Assembly: GCA_034440595.1 (NCBI GenBank)
Contig: JAWXCH010000413.1
Location: 1-5,431 of the forward strand
Source of the DNA: JAWXCH01 sp034440595
GTDB lineage: Bacteria; Planctomycetota; Planctomycetia; Pirellulales; JALHPA01
DNA length: 5,431 bases
Direction: 5' to 3'
This document shows positions 4,041 to 5,431 of the stretch, one piece after another; the stretch's first letter is position 1, and every line of letters begins with the position of its first letter. The translations under genes and the position numbers were made by a program. The notes below the pieces were generated by a model that was given only the letters and a program-made list of their open reading frames with translations, searched no databases and was not told where the DNA came from.

Positions 4041-5431
4041 ATGTCCACCAATCCCTACGATCCGTCGCAAGTCACTAGTCCCAGTGCGGAAGTTGAAGCG
4101 ATTGATGCCCACGGCTATCGCACTTCGCCGACTGAGACGACAGGTATGCCGGGTGGGGTGCCATACATTGTTCTCAATGAGGCGGCGGAGCGGTTTAGTT
4201 ACTACGGGATGCGGGCGATTCTCGTTGTCTTTATGACGCAGTACATCCTGGGGGCAGATGGAAAACTCAGCCTAGCAACAGATCCCGAGGCGCGGGAATA
4301 CTACCACCTGTTTCTCACCGGGGTCTATCTGTTTCCCATTTTAGGGGCATTGATCTCAGACGGACTGCTGGGCAAATACCGCACGATTTTGTATCTGTCG
4401 ATCGTGTACTGTCTAGGGCATTTGGCTTTAGCGCTGGATGAGAGCTGGCGCGGGTTGGCGGTGGGGCTGAGCTTGATTGCGATTGGCTCGGGGGGAATCA
4501 AGCCGTGCGTCTCAGCGCATGTGGGGGATCAATTCGGGATGCGGAACAAGCACTTGTTGGAAAAAGTGTTTGGCTGGTTTTATTTTGCAATCAATGCCGG
4601 GGCGCTGATTTCCACGCTGCTGACCCCTTGGTTGCTGATCCATTATGGGCCGTCGCTGGCGTTTGGGGTGCCGGGGGTGCTAATGCTGCTGGCAACGATT
4701 GTCTTTTGGATGGGGCGGCATCGGTTCGTTCATGTGCCGCCGGGGGGACTGGGCTTTGTTCGAGAAGCGTTCAGCCCGCAGGGGTTGCGAGTGGTCCTGC
4801 GGCTGTGCGGGCTGTATCTGTTTATCATGATGTTCTGGTCGCTGTATGAGCAGACCGGTTCGGCGTGGGTGCAGCAGGCAGCGAAAATGGACCGCACGAT
4901 TCTTGGGTGGAACGTGCATGAAGCCCAGGTGCAGGCGATCAATCCGCTGTTGATCTTGCTATTTATTCCGCTGTTCACGTATGTGATCTACCCGACCATG
5001 GGGCTGTTCTTTCGGCTGACACCGCTGCGCAAGATTGGCATCGGGCTGTTCTTGGCGGCGGTTTCGTTTCTGGTTTCTGCGCAGATCGAAGTTTGGATTC
5101 AGCAAGGAGAGACGCCGAGCATCGTCTGGCAGTTGCTGGCGTATGTGATCATCACGGCAGCGGAGGTGATGGTTTCGATTGTCGGGCTGGAGTTTTCGTA
5201 CACGCAGGCACCGAACAAGATGAAATCGGTGGTGATGGCACTGTACTTTTTTGGGGTCAGCATGGGAAACCTGTTTGCCAGTCAGGTGAATCGATTCATT
5301 ACTAATGAAGATGGCTCCAGCATGCTAAACGGAGTGGAGTACTATCTGTTCTTTGCCGGACTGATGGCAGCGACCGCGGTGTTGTATGTGCTCTACGCAC
5401 GCAGCTACAAAGAGCAGACATTTGTGCAGGA
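4041..5431 (+). CDS. POT/PTR2-family proton-coupled oligopeptide transporter (partial, runs off right edge)
   Basis: The frame is open for 463 codons from ATG 4041 to the window end. This is a major-facilitator-superfamily symporter that imports di- and tripeptides with protons across the cytoplasmic membrane. After a ~40-residue soluble N terminus come the POT hallmarks. E47-x-x-E50-R51-F-x-Y-Y-G is the ExxERFxYYG motif of TM1, which couples protons. GSGGIKPCVSAH (149-160) carries the TM4 lysine K154. FGWFYFAINAG (177-187) is the FYxxINxG signature. FWSLYEQTGS (265-274) has the TM7 glutamate E270. TAAEVMVSIVGLEFSYTQAP (372-391) has the TM10 glutamate E375. All the expected charged residues are present, so it should be functional. 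The last visible part (ending near YKEQTFVQ) resembles the usual C-terminal end of bacterial POTs, so probably only a few residues are missing. No clear Shine-Dalgarno precedes the ATG. Peptide uptake has no obvious link with the neighbouring genes. Confidence 0.95.
   Translation, partial: MSTNPYDPSQVTSPSAEVEAIDAHGYRTSPTETTGMPGGVPYIVLNEAAERFSYYGMRAILVVFMTQYILGADGKLSLATDPEAREYYHLFLTGVYLFPILGALISDGLLGKYRTILYLSIVYCLGHLALALDESWRGLAVGLSLIAIGSGGIKPCVSAHVGDQFGMRNKHLLEKVFGWFYFAINAGALISTLLTPWLLIHYGPSLAFGVPGVLMLLATIVFWMGRHRFVHVPPGGLGFVREAFSPQGLRVVLRLCGLYLFIMMFWSLYEQTGSAWVQQAAKMDRTILGWNVHEAQVQAINPLLILLFIPLFTYVIYPTMGLFFRLTPLRKIGIGLFLAAVSFLVSAQIEVWIQQGETPSIVWQLLAYVIITAAEVMVSIVGLEFSYTQAPNKMKSVVMALYFFGVSMGNLFASQVNRFITNEDGSSMLNGVEYYLFFAGLMAATAVLYVLYARSYKEQTFVQ

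Noticed and set aside
4505..4849. Separate small gene in another frame inside the transporter region
   Set aside because: The POT frame from 4041 is unbroken through this stretch and carries the family motifs. The other-frame ORFs here and at 5093-5305 are shadows.

Overview
The window looks like a piece of a planctomycete chromosome, most likely of Pirellulales type. This is inferred from protein signatures alone, with no 16S or similarity search. The three main clues are an N-terminal LEPR-XLL surface-protein signature, a PEP-CTERM anchored protein, and an exported FGE-sulfatase (C-type-lectin-fold) protein of the kind planctomycetes carry in many copies. Almost everything encoded here acts at or beyond the cytoplasmic membrane. 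There are five genes, two of them cut by the window edges, and no RNA gene, IS element or CRISPR array.

Left block, minus strand (1-1103). A secreted PEP-CTERM protein (429-1103) is followed 100 bp downstream by the first 109 codons of a LEPR-XLL protein (1-328, running off the left edge). The PEP-CTERM gene has a good sigma70-like promoter (1223-1250) and a leader of about 110 nt containing a perfect 12-bp palindrome. Its 3' end has been overrun by a REP-like extragenic palindrome (434-467), which encodes the last dozen residues and sits just before the stop codon.

Middle block, divergent pair (1351-3772). An exported FGE-like protein lacking the redox cysteines of true formylglycine-generating enzymes (1351-2481, minus) and a Tat-exported ApbE flavin transferase (2612-3772, plus) share a 130-bp spacer. 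A 12-bp-stem inverted repeat (2533-2567) lies in the middle of that spacer, between two candidate -10 boxes facing outward. This would suit an operator controlling both genes. The ApbE signal peptide core is encoded by a 15-bp tandem repeat.

Right block (3773-5431). A 268-bp non-coding gap holds two related degenerate palindromes and a 73-bp element bounded by 11-bp perfect inverted repeats, with an internal hairpin and a T-run. A POT/PTR2 proton-coupled peptide transporter (4041 to beyond the right edge) follows, complete except for probably a few C-terminal residues.

No multi-gene system that is clearly new is visible. The items most worth a second look are the non-coding ones: the shared operator-like repeat, the 73-bp element and the REP graft.
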